A stretch of 64,000 nt of DNA from Silene latifolia (lineage: Eukaryota; Streptophyta; Magnoliopsida; Caryophyllales; Caryophyllaceae), in the NCBI RefSeq assembly GCF_048544455.1, contig NC_133534.1, positions 37,324,217 to 37,388,216 on the forward strand, in the 5' to 3' direction. Positions within the stretch are counted from its first letter, which is position 1. The number at the start of each line of letters is the position of its first letter. The position numbers and the translations under genes are program-made. The notes beneath the pieces were generated by a model, which ran no database searches, had not been told where the DNA came from, and was given only the letters and a program-made list of their open reading frames with translations. Shown here piece by piece: positions 34,994 through 46,506 of the stretch.

Positions 34994-35830
34994 AGACCTC
35001 CATTACGCACTTTATTATTATGTTGTATTAGTGTTGTGAGTTTTTATTATGTTGTACTAGCTATATTTTGTGTGTTTTGTGCTAGTTTTTATTATGTGAG
35101 GTATCTTAGTTGACACCTTAGCTTTGATAATTTGTAGACTTGCCGAGCTTTATTTGTTGTTGAATTTGTAATCCTTCCCATTATTAATTAAATAAGAGGA
35201 TTGCTCGTGTCAAAATTGTGAACGCTTGTTTCTTCCATCCATTTGTAAAGGCAATTCCATTTGAATCATCCTAAACACTCGCGCATAGGAAATGGGATTT
35301 TTGTAGGAAGGGAGAAAGGATTCTTTTTTGTAATTTTGTGGGAAAGGGAATGTTGTTCCCTTTTTTTTTTGAAAGGTTGATAAGGGTGATGTTTTTTTGT
35401 ATGTAGGTAAACATAAGGGAATATTTTTTTATGGGGATGGTTGTATCCTTCTTATGTAAGAAAGGACTGCCTACGTATCCACCTAAAAAGGTGAGATCAA
35501 ACCATGCTCGTAGTTCAAAATGTTTTATAAATTTTGATTAGGTTTTGTGGTTGTATCCCTCTCATATAAGAAGGACTGCCTACGTATCTACCTGAAGAGG
35601 TGAAATCAAACCATGCTCGTAGTTCAGGGGGGTTTTTTTTGTTTTAGTGCAAATGGATGTTGCCTTTGACAGATCAAAGGGCATTCGAAACGGGCAAGGT
35701 ACCGCAACTTAGACTCGCTAAAACATGCAATCTCAAATCAGAACGCGTTTGAGGAACTTGACTTGAAAGGGATAAGGCGGTCTCTAGCTGCAAAACTAGG
35801 GTGAGGTTGTTGGTTGCTACGGTTCAAGGG
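34994..35830. other. Spacer between antisense ORF and pol of E
   Basis: Non-coding. A roughly 85-bp block (ggttgtatcc..aaggactgcctacgtat..ccatgctcgtagttc) is present twice in tandem, at 35438-35525 and 35549-35635. Confidence 0.6.
35438..35635. repeat. Tandem duplication in the 3' spacer of E
   Basis: Two copies 111 bp apart of a block containing gactgcctacgtat and ccatgctcgtagttc. Similar tacgtaggca sequence occurs in D near 15676, so the block is conserved in Tat 3' regions. Confidence 0.7.
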
Positions 35831-36886
35831 TAGTATTTCTTGAGTTGGTCTAGGTTGGTCGGGTTTGTAAAATCCTCCCCGTCTAGGTCACCCAATCTCA
35901 CTGCGCCCCCCGAAAGTATTTTCTTGACCAGGTATGGTCCGGCCCAGTTGGATTTGAATTTCCCCCTCGGATCGACGGGTAAGTGCTCGGACCGACTTGA
36001 GGACCAATTCGCCTTCCTTGATGTTCCTGGGTTTAACCTTCTTGTTGAATGCCCGTTGTATACGTCGTTGGTATAGTTGGACGTTGTGCAAGGCGTTGAG
36101 AAGCCGCTCGTCTAGAAGAGCGAGTTGTTCGTACCTTCGACGGGTCCATTCCGCCTCAGGAACTTGACTCTCCAGTAAGATGCGTAGAGATGGGACCTCT
36201 AACTCTAACAGTTGAACCGCCTCCATACCGTATGCTAGGTAGAAGGGTGTGGCACCTGTCGGTGTTCGAATGGAGGTTCGGTATCCCTAGAGTGCGAATG
36301 GGAGTTTGTTCGGCCATTAGCGGTAGTTGTCTTCCATTTTATTGATAATGGTGACAAGAGTTTTGTTAGTTGCCTTCACCGCTCTGTTGGTTTGGGGACG
36401 GTAGGGGGATGAACGATGTCGTTTGATCTTGTATTTGTCCAGTAAGGCCTGTGTTTCCGCCCGGAAGTGAGAGCCTTGATCGCTGATGATTTCATGGGGT
36501 ACCCCATATCTGCAGATAATGTTGTCTTGGATGAACTTGGCCAATTGTTTGGCGGTCAAGACTGCATATGACTGTGCTTCCACCCATTTAGTGAAATAGT
36601 CGATGGCGACGAGGACGAAGCAATGCCCCTTGGTGCCTATCGGGTTGACTTTCCCGATGATGTTGATGCCCCGGGTCGAGAAAGGCCAGGGTGATGTCAT
36701 GGTGTATAAAAGGGATGGTGGTATGTGTTTTATGTTGGCGAAGATTTGGCAATTGTGGCAATGTTTGACGTAGTTACGGCAATCGACTTCCATGGTGGTC
36801 CAATAGTAGCCTAGCCGCATGATTTTTCGAGTCAGCATCATTGCGCTCATGTGAAGGCCACATTCTCTGTCTAGAACCTCTCCCAT
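35831..36886 (-). pseudogene. Integrase region of element E
   Basis: Conserved blocks HMSAMMLTRKIMRLGYYW, NYVKHCHNCQ, WPFSTRGINIIG, AIDYFTKWVEA, ISDQGSHFRAE and RPQTNRAVKATNK, then the C-terminal RRRYEQLALLDERLLNALHNVQ and KPRNIKEGELVLKSV. Stops near 36317 and 36290 and a frameshift in the last 100 bp break it. The DDE residues are still visible except for changes around the third site (RAVKAT where D has GAVEAA, so the catalytic Glu is replaced by Lys). Confidence 0.87.
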
Positions 36887-37657
36887 GACTTTTTGGCTTT
36901 GTGATGGTCAATGCAAAGGAGGAGAATCCCTTGGGGTGTTCTTTTGTATAATTGGTCTTGGTAAATGGATGGCTCTTTGTCCTCTTGGATCAGAGTTAGG
37001 AGGGAATTCATTTTTGGTTTTGTAGTTGAGGATGGCTTGGTACCATGGTTTATCATGGTTTTCCTCGTCGTTGTTGATGGCACAGATGTGAGCTGGCTCG
37101 CTCCTTCTCTCGACACATAGGGGCATCGATGTCATGTTGTCAGGTATGTTGACGAGCGTGGCAAGTTTTGCTAGGGCATCAGCAAATTGATTTTCCTCTC
37201 GTGGAAAGTGGAAGTAGTTGACTTGATCGAAGAACTCGGCCTCTTGATTGATTTTTGCTCGGTAGGGAGCTAAGCTGTCACTTCGTATTTTCCATGATCC
37301 GGACACCTGATTGATGATGAGCGAGGAATCGCCGTGGACCCTCAGTCTCTTGATGCTAAGTGTAATGGCTGCTTGTAGGCCGATGAGGCATGCTTAATAT
37401 TCAGCGGCATTGTTGGTGACGATGAAGTCTAGCTTGACCGATATTGGAACGTGTTCTCCCTCTGGTGATATTAGAAGGATTCATACCCCGAAGCCTCTCA
37501 GATTAGATGCACCATCGATGTATAGGTCCCATGCGTCGGCGTCGGCACAAAAGATGTCTTCGTTAGGAAGTGACCATGTGTCGGTTGCTGGATCCTTGTT
37601 GACGGGATTTTCTGCTAGGAAATCGGCGACTGCCCTTCCCTTGATAACCTTGAGGGT
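36887..37657 (-). pseudogene. Second RNase H of element E
   Basis: WDLYIDGASNLRGFG (first Asp intact) near 37530, a frame break, then SGSWKIRSDSLAPYRAKI and ENQFADALAKLATLVN (37306-36908). Stops and frameshifts separate the pieces. It confirms the Tat-type double RNase H. Confidence 0.82.
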
Positions 37658-39097
37658 TTAAAACTTGAAGTTAAACTCGGATAGCATGAGTGTCCATCTA
37701 GACAGCCTTCCGTTTAGTACGGGTTTCTCGAAGATGTATTTGACCGAGTCGATCTTGGAATAGATGTGGACCGTGTAGCTGAGCATGTAATTTCGCAGCT
37801 TCTTTGTTGACCATACTAGGGCAAGGCGTGTCTTTTCCAGTTGGGTGTACATTGTCTCATACTTAATGAACTTCTTGCTGATGTAGTAGATGGCTCGTTC
37901 TTCGCCGTCAACTGTTTGTGCCAGCATAGCACCCATGACTGTGTCTGTGACAGTCAGGTACAGAGATAAGAGAATCCATTGTTGAGGTGGCATGAGGACA
38001 GGAGGTTTGGATAAGATTTCCTTTATCCTGTCGAAGGCTTTTTGACAGTCGTCGTCCCAATCGGTATGATCGGAGGCGCGAAGTTTCTTGAAGATTGGTT
38101 CACAAATCATGGTGAGCTTGGCTATGAAGCTGTTAATGTATTCAACCCGACCGAGAAATCCCGGAATCTCCTTCTCGTTCTTTGGCCGAGGCATTTGTTG
38201 AAGGGCTTTGATTTTGGTTGGATCAATCTCAATGCCTCTTTTTCTGACGATATGTCCCAAGAGTTTTCTGGAGGTGACTCCGAATGCACATTTCTGAGGA
38301 TTTAGTCTCATGATATATTTCCGCAGACGAGCGAAGAATTTCCGGAGAGCGTTGATGTGGCCGTCCCGTTCTTTTTATTTGACGATCATATCATCGACAT
38401 ATACCTCTACCTCCTTGTGCATCATATCATGTAGGAGAATGGTAGCGGTTCTTTGATTGGTGGCTCCGGCATTGATGAGACCGAAAGGCATGACCATATA
38501 GCAATTTGTACCCCACTGTGTAGTGAATGCAGTCCTGTGCATGTCTTCCTCAGCCATTTTGATCTGGTTGTACCCAGCATACCCGTCCATGAATGATAGG
38601 AGAGCATGCTCGGCGGTATTGTCCACCAGGATGTCAACATGTGGCAAAGGGAAGCCGTCCTTTGGACTTGCCTTGTTCAGATCCCTGAAGTCGATGCAAA
38701 CCTAAATTCTTCCGTCTTTATTTGGTACAGGAACGATGTTGGCCACCCAGTACGAGTATTCAAACACTTTGATGAACCCAACCTTGAACTGTTTATCCAC
38801 TTCTTCCTTGATTTTCAAAGCCCACTCAGGGCACATTCGGCGCAGGTTTTGCTTTACGGGTTTAGCTCTGGGCTTAATTGGTATTCTATGCTCTGCAATT
38901 TCCCTGTCGATCCCAGGCATATCTTTGTAGGACCAGGCGAATACGTCCTTGTATTCGTGTAGGAGGTCTATGAACTGTTGTCTTTCCGAGGGGTCCAGGG
39001 TTGTCCTTATCCTAAGTTCTTGGGGTGTGTTGTCGGTTCCTACGTTAATAGGTTCGGTCTCCTTAATGATGGAGGGTCCTGGTTTCCCGTTTGTCAA
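37658..39097 (-). pseudogene. Reverse transcriptase and first RNase H of element E
   Basis: RT blocks YKDVFAWSYKDMPGID, ANIVPVPNKD, CIDFRDLNKASPKD, LLSFMDGYAGYNQ, MPFGLINAGATNQR and YVDDMIVK. RNase H has LEKTRLALVWSTKKLRNYML and SRWTLMLSEF. Stops interrupt at about 38702 (after DGRI) and 38375 (after DMIVK), both between highly conserved residues. Confidence 0.88.
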
Positions 39098-39404
39098 GTT
39101 CTTTGGCTAGGTGAGGTGGGTAGCCACTCAAGTCAAATTCCTCATAGTCATTCAGAATTGCATTGCAGTTAAATTGAGACAAGTCATAAGCAAACTTAGA
39201 GTTCATTAAGTTGACTCGAGCGAAAAGCTCGGAGAGGACAGACATCTCATGGTCAGCCAGAGGCGACATAGCAGAGGAGGTGGCCCCTGGAACAGGCTCC
39301 AGGTTGTCACCTTCCATAGGGGTGGGGACGACCTTAGTTGACTCAGCCTCTGAAGTAGCCACCAGTTTGTGATAAAACGGTGGGAAGGGGACCTGGGACA
39401 TCAG

Positions 39405-40788
39405 GAGTGCTAGGAGCTAAGAAAGACTCTGACTCCGACTCAGACTCAGATTCTTCTTCACTTCCCTCTTTGAACATAGGGCCTTCTCCAGTTGTAATCT
39501 TGAGAATGCGGCCTTGGCGATCGGTCCACTTAACGGTTTTCCTCCAGCCTTGTGTAGCTTTCTCTGGGTCAGCATCAGAGATTAAGGCGGTGGGGTCAAA
39601 CTGGTTATCCTTCAGAGCGATGTTGATGATGTCCTCATAGTCGAGGTGCTTGATGTTATCCTCTCCAAAGAGGAGAGTGACAGCTTATCCGTCGAGGCAT
39701 GAGGATGATTTAGACTCGGTTGATGCAGCTTCGGTGTTGTTGGGGATGAAGTCTACACCCGGGTGCCTGACTTTGGCCACAGAGTCATAGATTGGCTCAG
39801 GAAAGCCGTGGTAGAGCTCGAACTCTCCTTCGAGGACAAAGTATCCATTGAGGGTCAAATGATAGGGGCGGAGGATAACTCCATGCTGCTTGCGTTTCCG
39901 AGTTAGGAGGTTCATCTCCTGAATATCTTCATCGGTAGGTTCATAGCCCAGCCCGAAGGGGGTGTTGGGGACCTTAGCCTGTTTCAAAGGAGGTAAGGTG
40001 CTCTTCAGCGGATTGAGGGGTAGACCCAGGAAGTAACCTTGGCGCATCAGAATGCGGTTGACTATGAGGTTGGCAAATGGGTCACAATCAAAGGGTGTTG
40101 ATTCATCATTTAGGGCATTCACAACTTGGAATCCCCACATCTCGTTGTCGTCCTCCTCAATGACTTGGGAGGCTATTCCCTTTTTCATGACGGCTTTGAT
40201 CGGGGAAGCAGGAATTGTGATCGTCTTCTCGTTGAAAGGGACCCTGATTTTCTAATGAAGGGTTGAGGTAACCGCCTTAACGACGTGGATCTAGAGACGT
40301 CCCAGAAGCATGTTGAAGGAGGCGTCGATGTCGACTACCTGGATACTGGTTTGCCTTTCCAGTGGTCCGGTTGCGACGGTTAGAGTGATAAGCCCTGCGA
40401 CCTTACGACGAGTGTCGTCATAAGCGCGTACTCCTTGATTGGTTGGGACCAAATCAGCTTCTTTAATTCCTAGTTTATGAGCTGTTTTGAGGGGAATGAC
40501 ATTAACCGCAGATCCATCATCCACAAGAACCATGGGTACGTTCTTTTTTAGGCACTGTACGGTGATGTACAGGGCTAGGTTGTGGTTAGCTCCGAAGGGA
40601 GGTATATCCTCATCAGAGAAGATGACCGGGTTATTCAGGTCGGGGACATCCCTTGTCATGTGTGCCACCACTTCTTCAGGGGAGGAGGCAGAGGGCACAG
40701 TCAGTTTTCCCAAGGCTTGTAGTAGAGCTTGTCGATGCTCAAAGGATGTAGCAATCAGTTGCCAAATTGAAATTTTGGCTTTTGCTTT
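39405..40788 (-). pseudogene. Protease region of element E
   Basis: Follows the TAG at 40789-40791. Active-site block LVDDGSAVNVIPLKTAHKLG, MLLGRL near 40291, then LGYEPTDEDIQEM, RPYHLTLNGYF and HGFPEPIYDS. It ends in Glu-Ser dipeptides (39420-39455), as in D. Stops occur at about 40289, 40240 and 39685. A conserved linker (39063-39401) in another frame leads to RT. Confidence 0.82.
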
Positions 40789-41270
40789 CTACAGTTGTTT
40801 GAGGATTAAATTATTGGGAGCCTTTGGTTGAGTGTCCATGTCTGGGACAGTTTGGTCATTCGTTGTTGGAATGACTGTCGAATTGTTCAAGTTTTGATAG
40901 GGGAGTCCGGATCGGGTGAGATGACCGATCTCCTTTGCTTGTTTCTCTTTTCCTGGGACTATATAGATATCCTCCACATCATCTCTGCAGATACCATTGA
41001 CTTCGGGCTCTTGAGGGTACCTTGGAGGGGTATTCCTTGGTGGGCAGTTTTTATGAGGGAAATTTTTATGAGGGTAATTTTTGTGAGGGTAATTTTGTGA
41101 GGGTAATTTTTGTGAGGTTGATTATTGTGGGGGTGATTATTGTGGGGGTAATTATTATGGGGTGCGTGCCAGAATGGTCGCGGGAGCAATCCTTCCTGGT
41201 GAGGGTAGTTTTGGGTGCTTGGGGGACCCTCCCTCGGGCGTGGTGTTGGAGGATTGAAAATCAGTTGTCG
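40789..41270 (-). pseudogene. gag tail of element E with Asn/His/Pro repeats
   Basis: Open piece 40789-40977 (LTRSGLPYQN..LILKQL) ends at a TAG whose equivalent also ends the gag of D. Before it, 40990-41190 consists of degenerate 15-bp repeats (ggtaatttttatgag-type) which in one frame encode HNNYPHNNHPHNN-like peptides. Confidence 0.7.
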
Positions 41271-42646
41271 TTAGCCGTCGTCCAGTCGAGTAATTCTTTT
41301 GGAGAGACTGGTTATAGCCTCCTCAACTTGTTGGAACATGGCAAGCATGGTTGCGGCGCTGAACACAAATACCCCATCCGAGGGATCCTTCTCCAGGGCA
41401 TTCACCTCGTCATCAATTGGTAAGATGAGGTGTGAGAAGTTCAAGGTCGGCTCATCATCAAAGATGGCATGGATTCCCAAAGGGTTTGTCTTGTTGTTTG
41501 GTTTTGTTGGTGGAGGCAAAGGCAATTCCCCTTTCTCGATCATGTCCTGAATGACGTGTTTGAGCTTGAAACAGGTTTCCGTGTCATGACCTTTCCCTTG
41601 GTGGTATTGGCAGTAGGCATTAGGGTTCCAGAACCGGGATTTCTTAGCATCAAACGGATCCGGGGTGGGTCCGATTGGTTGTAATTTCCCTTGGTCCATA
41701 AGCCTTTTTAGGGCGCTTGCATAAGTTGCCCCTATGTTGGTTAATACTCTTTGAGGGCGCTCAGCTCTCTTGGTGGTTGGCTCGAGGAGGTTGACCTCGT
41801 CAATTTTTTTTGTCTGACCATAAGGGCGAGATCCGGTTGATGTGGATCCCTGGTAGCCTCTACCGGTGGTTTTGGCCAGGACACCCTTTCGGGGGTCGTC
41901 TTCAATGCGGGTTTCGAGGATTTGCAGATCCTGGAATGTCTTGATGTTTTGGTATCTCAGTAAGTTGGCATATACCGAGCGGAGATTGTTGACAAACTTT
42001 TCCACCAAAGTTGACTCACTTGGCTTGCTGACCAACTGAGTGCTTACTCTCCTCCAACGGGTTAAGAATTCGGTATCCTTATCATTTTGAGTTAGGACCT
42101 CAAGAGTACGGGTATTGGCCTGGATTTCGACATTGTCAGCATATTGCTTAGCAAATTCAACTGCAACCTCATTCCAGGTAGTGAGATTCAAGGGTCAAGG
42201 GAGTAGTACCATTGGCGAGGGATCGGTTCCAAGGATGATGGAAAGATCTGGGTAGTGAAGAGTTCATGTTTGACCCCTTTTATGGCCATGTAGTCTTTGA
42301 AGGCTCGGATGTGATTGAGTGGGTCCTCCACCCCCTTGAATTTAGGCACATCAGTCAAGGTGAAGTTGTCGGGTAATTGATCCCCAGCGGGTTCAAACCT
42401 TCGATTGTTCTCAAGGTGGATGTTGTTACCCCAGGCTAGGAGTTGTTCTTCGAAGAGCTTGAGTCTTTTCTCAGTTTCAGTCAAGGGCGGAGTGTTGTGT
42501 TCTCCAGTTTCCTTGTTTTCCAGGGTGTCGATACGGGTCTCGACATGGTCCAGGGTGACCTTAAGAGCAGTGAGTAGGCTGGCTAGCTGAGCGGTTGTGA
42601 CATCTCTATTGTCGTTGTTGTTGGACGAAGCTGAAGACGGGGCCAT
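41271..42646 (-). pseudogene. gag of element E
   Basis: Start ATG at 42646 (MAPSSASSNNND). Coiled-coil-like N-terminus, then the capsid core (PKFKGVEDPLNHIRAFKDYMAIKG, PRQWYYSL, TWNEVAVEFAKQYADN, NTRTLEVLTQNDK, RYQNIKTFQDL) and a CQYH..GHDTETC knuckle near 41600. A frameshift lies near 42190 and it ends with a stop at 41271. Clearly homologous to D gag at 8737-9760. Confidence 0.87.
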
Positions 42647-44032
42647 GGTTCTGAGGCTGAAAAACGGCTCACATTACAACTCAATCCAACACGGTTCAAA
42701 GACTGAAAGCAGACAACACAAAGGACGGAACAAAGATCGGACTTAACAAGACGAGGGTGACCGTGTGTGGTACCTCAGTGCTGACTCGATTTATAACGTG
42801 ACGGTGTTGACCGGACTTTGACTCGCGTCCAACGTAGTGGCGTGACGCCGTTGGACGTGTCTCGTGGTGAGACGACTCATAAGTAAAGACCCATAAGTAC
42901 GTTTACTCTGACTCAATAGACACGAGGCGGAATTGGAATGGTGGACTGAAGTTTTCGAAAATAGAGATTTTCAAAAAGATTCGTTTGTCTCTTTTGGACG
43001 GCTTCCGAAGATAGGGATCTACGCAAGTCGGTCAGTTGAAAGGGTCTTCTTAAGTTTGTTTGCAAAAGACGGTTTGAGTTTGAGTCGGCTCGGAAAACAT
43101 TGTACTGTTTCCCAAGGCGGTTTTTGAAATTCAAAATTGTATGTTTTGAAAATCGGGTTTTGAAATGTTTGAAAAGGTCTCGGGGACGTTGCATGGTCCT
43201 CGGGATCTCGAAAGTGTCTCGAGAAAAGGGTGTGTGCTTTGCTCGGGTTTTGAAAGAGCCATTCTCGGCGTGAGACGGGTTAAAATCTGTGTCTTGACGC
43301 GGCGATTATAACGGCGTAAAAAGGTGTTTTGAAGTGGTTGTAAAAAACCGAGTTTGAAAATCATCATTACGACGGCCTATAAAGGTGTGCTGAAATGGTT
43401 GTAGAAATCCGGGTTTGAAAATCGTAATTAAGACGGCCTAGAAAGGCGTGTTGAAATGGTTGTAAAAAACCGGGTTTGAAAATCGTCATTACGACGGCCT
43501 AAAAAGGTGTGTTGAAAAGCAAGGGTCGGTGAAAGACCGAGGCTTGAAACGGCCATTATAACGGCGCAAAAGGATGTTTTTGAAAGTTTGAAAGATGACA
43601 TAGAAGGACTTATGATCACATAGCACATAAGCACTCACAGTTTCATTATATTATGCATGATGCTGACACGGGTTTTGGCTTAAAAGGATGAGTTACACAC
43701 CAAGCAATCAAACGCCGATTTGCGAGAGGGATACCAATCCAAACAAAATGTGTAAGGAGGGTGCCCTAGCCTCGTGCTCGAAGGTGATGACAGCTCTTTG
43801 ACGAAACAGAAATGTGTAACGTCAACGGTATGCTTGACATAATCGGGATTCAAAACGCGGTGATGAGGAAAACTCACTCCGAAGAGATGAGCCAATTGGT
43901 CGAAAAGGGTTAGGTTATGGGCCCGGACAAGGAACCCGACCGTGACCGTAATATCAGTTAATGCATTTCAACAAAGACCTCGTTTGAGTCTCACCATCTA
44001 GGGATCACAAAGACACAAGTGTCCTACTTTTT
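42647..44032 (-). other. 5' leader of element E
   Basis: Non-coding, 1.4 kb, with the tandem repeat at 43310-43515. Open frames here have no domain. Confidence 0.65.
43310..43515. repeat. 61-bp tandem repeat in the leader of E
   Basis: Units beginning cggcgtaaaaagg or cggcctaNaaagg at 43313, 43373, 43434 and 43495; period about 61 bp, each with ggttgtaNaaa..cgggtttgaaaatc. Diverged 5th half-copies (aacggccattataacggcg) lie near 43550. Confidence 0.85.
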
Positions 44033-44048
44033 CCTAGTGGAGTCGCCA
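44033..44048 (-). other. Primer binding site of element E
   Basis: Minus-strand TGGCGACTCCACTAGG, 3 nt from the LTR; the D site differs at two positions. Confidence 0.78.
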
Positions 44049-44828
44049 ATCTGTGGACGTAGGCCCACCTACACGCCCAGCCAATCTGCAGACGTACAAC
44101 GGTCTTTTTGAAAGCCATGCTCGGCGGCGTAAGGAATGCTTTTGACCGGATCATTTTAGATCGGTCGGTTTTGTCTCGGTAAGGGTCTCGAAACGATTGG
44201 AGATGTTCGGAGTCGCCACCAAGCATTTGTGGGATGCTTGGAACCCGTTCGAATCCACTTTATACCTCGGTCAAACGAAGCACAAAGTAGGGTTTGACAT
44301 AGATACTAAAGATAAGGAATCGTCCCTCTTTAGCATTTTATCTCTAGAATGACACTCGTACGCCCTGGATAAGGTCATCCACTATCCAAAGTTTCTAAGT
44401 AAGAGGTGAAGGTACGTATTGGGAAGCCCTTTAATCAGACACTCAATCCCGCCCGCGGTAGCGGCCTCTACTGATCGATCTTGGTTGGTTGAATGCAAAA
44501 GTTGATAAACGGTTTAAAGGCATGAATGCACATCCATTGGTTTAAACCTAACATGTGAGAGCTTTGTATGTCGGTTGATTCAATCCAAGTATCAAGTATA
44601 AGATGTCGGGTTGGATTTAATGTTGATTTGCATTCAAGACGGAAATTAAACATCCATTTACCAAATTAGGTTTATGGTGCATAACGTGATCCATTTGTCT
44701 TAGTAAGGCGTTTTGCAAATACGGTGTTTGAATGAGCAAATTAGTCATCTGATCCGCCCTGTATTCGGGTTGGCCGAAGTCGGGATCATCCTAGACTAGT
44801 GCTGGAAAGGGAACAGGCCCTGCATCAG

Positions 44829-44860
44829 GCAGCCAGAAGAGGCGCGAGCCTATTGGCGAT
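44829..44860 (-). repeat. E-type motif, LTR copy 3
   Basis: cagccagaagaggcgcgagc followed by ctattggcgat. On the minus strand the core reads GCGCCTCTTC, the same decamer as in D. Confidence 0.78.
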
Positions 44861-45512
44861 GCTAGAGGGTCTCTCCTGGTCTGAAAAATAGAAAAAAGAG
44901 TGGCATGTTTAGGCGCGGGTCAGTCAACGATGGAAGACGTGTTCTAACCATTGAAAAATATTTATAAAATCTGTTGAAAAAGGGGTATTTGAACCCGTTT
45001 GTTTTTTTGAAAAGGCCGTTTAGACCGCTTTTGTGTTGATTTGAAGAACGAGACTTGAATAATCGTCATTGTTTTGACAATATTCGATGTCGGGTTTGAC
45101 TTTGCAAGTTTTACATGAATGGTTTTGAAAATGAATATGAACTAATTGTTTTAAGTTCATTTGAATATAATTAGTCAATATTCATCATCGTACTCGGGTT
45201 AAAATCCGACATGGTATATGGAACCAAGGATGACTTTGTATTGGTGACTAATACATTTGTTTGAAACTGTAAAGAAATGAAATAAAAGGCTTTAAAGTAC
45301 CTTTTAAAATGTAATTAACCAAATATTATCACCGAAACACGGATTAAACCGTCATGGTATTAAGAACCCAGGGTGAAGAATGTTTTATGGTTAAAAATTT
45401 GTAAAAATGATTTGAAAATACTTGAAATGGTAAAAACCGATTACAAATATGAAAATAAAAATAAAGGAGATGAAGAGATCAAACACAGTTTGGACTTAAG
45501 GTTGGGCAGGGT

Positions 45513-45540
45513 CCTTTAGGCGCGAGCCTATCTGCTACGT
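45513..45540 (-). repeat. E-type motif, LTR copy 2
   Basis: tttaggcgcgagcctatctg; a shorter, partly degenerate copy. Confidence 0.65.
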
Positions 45541-45990
45541 AAGTAGCCTCTACCTCAACCAAAAGTCCGGTTTTGGCTCAATCTTCTCATGTTTTGGACC
45601 ATGTTATGCATGATTTAGCATGTTATAATTATGAAACATATGAAAACATGATAAAAGAATATTTTTACACCCTCATATTTACATGCTAGGCTTATGGCGA
45701 AAAATTAACATAAGTGTATCAACTCGTTTGGTCAGAAAACTCGGTTTAAAACCGTTTTGGTAAGTAAAAAGAGTGTTTTGTTAAGTTTAGTGATGGTGTA
45801 GTGGTCGAGATGGTCAGTCAAGTGATTTAATGCACGATGACGGTACTAAACAATGTGTAAGGCTTGTGTTTATGATCGGTAGGTCGTAAACACGTGTCGG
45901 ATTGTGACTGAGGAAGTCGAGTCGAGAATTTTAAGGGAGAAAAGAGGGGGCGGACACTCGCGTAACTCTCAAATGGTGGCATTTGAGGGG

Positions 45991-46000
45991 TATTTATAGG
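45991..46000 (-). promoter_or_regulatory. TATA box of LTR E
   Basis: Minus-strand CCTATAAATA, 40 bp downstream of the motif at 46041-46080, about 510 bp into the LTR. Confidence 0.65.
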
Positions 46001-46040
46001 AAAATGAGTGGTTGTGTGAGTTTTGAGCGACGTGGCCACC

Positions 46041-46080
46041 TGGGCTGCTCAAAGAGGCGCGAGCCATGTCGCACGTCTTC
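46041..46080 (-). repeat. E-type motif, LTR copy 1 (promoter-proximal)
   Basis: tgggctgctcaaagaggcgc then gagccatgtcgcacgtcttc. It is the copy next to the TATA box. Confidence 0.78.
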
Positions 46081-46506
46081 GAGGTGTCTTGTCACTATCA
46101 CACGAAGGCAATCATGATTTGTTCTATCCTAGGATTTGGATGAACATGTGGTTCTTGACTATGTAAGATTCCGGGAAATCTTAATATAGAAGCATTTGAA
46201 TGGTTTGTTTTTTGTGTTTGACTCGGTTTGACTCGTTGTTAGAGTCGGGATTTGAATTTTGAGTTGGTTTTTTGGTCTGGTGTCGGTTTTGACTCTAGTT
46301 AGTGTCATTGTGACCCCGTCGTCATGCATTAAACACTCTAGGTACTTTTGAAAAGTTTTGAAATGTTTTATTTTCGAAATCATTTTAACTTTTCCGACGT
46401 AAAGTTGTACACAAACTGTCGATCAGACGCTGCGATTCCTAAGCATGTTGTAGTCCGATAATCATCGGGTGTTTTTTGGAGTCTCAGCAGATACCAGGTA
46501 TCTACA

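Larger units (their letters stand above)
33297..46506 (-). mobile_element. Element E: second Tat-type retrotransposon, 3' end outside the window
   Basis: Minus-strand element with 5' LTR at 44052-46506, PBS 44033-44048, gag, pro, RT, double RNase H and integrase running leftwards, and one antisense accessory ORF on the plus strand (33537-34993). The left edge is the 3' LTR end of element A, so the 3' LTR of E should lie left of position 1, beyond A. Same gene order as D but clearly a different family. All sense genes are broken. Confidence 0.87.
44052..46506 (-). repeat. 5' LTR of element E
   Basis: 2455 bp. In element orientation it starts TGTAGATACC, like LTR D, and ends GTCCACA. It carries three E-type motifs and a TATA box. 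No gene; open frames here are fortuitous. Confidence 0.88.

Noticed and set aside
38042..38962. Plus-strand ORFs in the E pol region
   Set aside because: Complements of the conserved RT and RNase H blocks on the minus strand.
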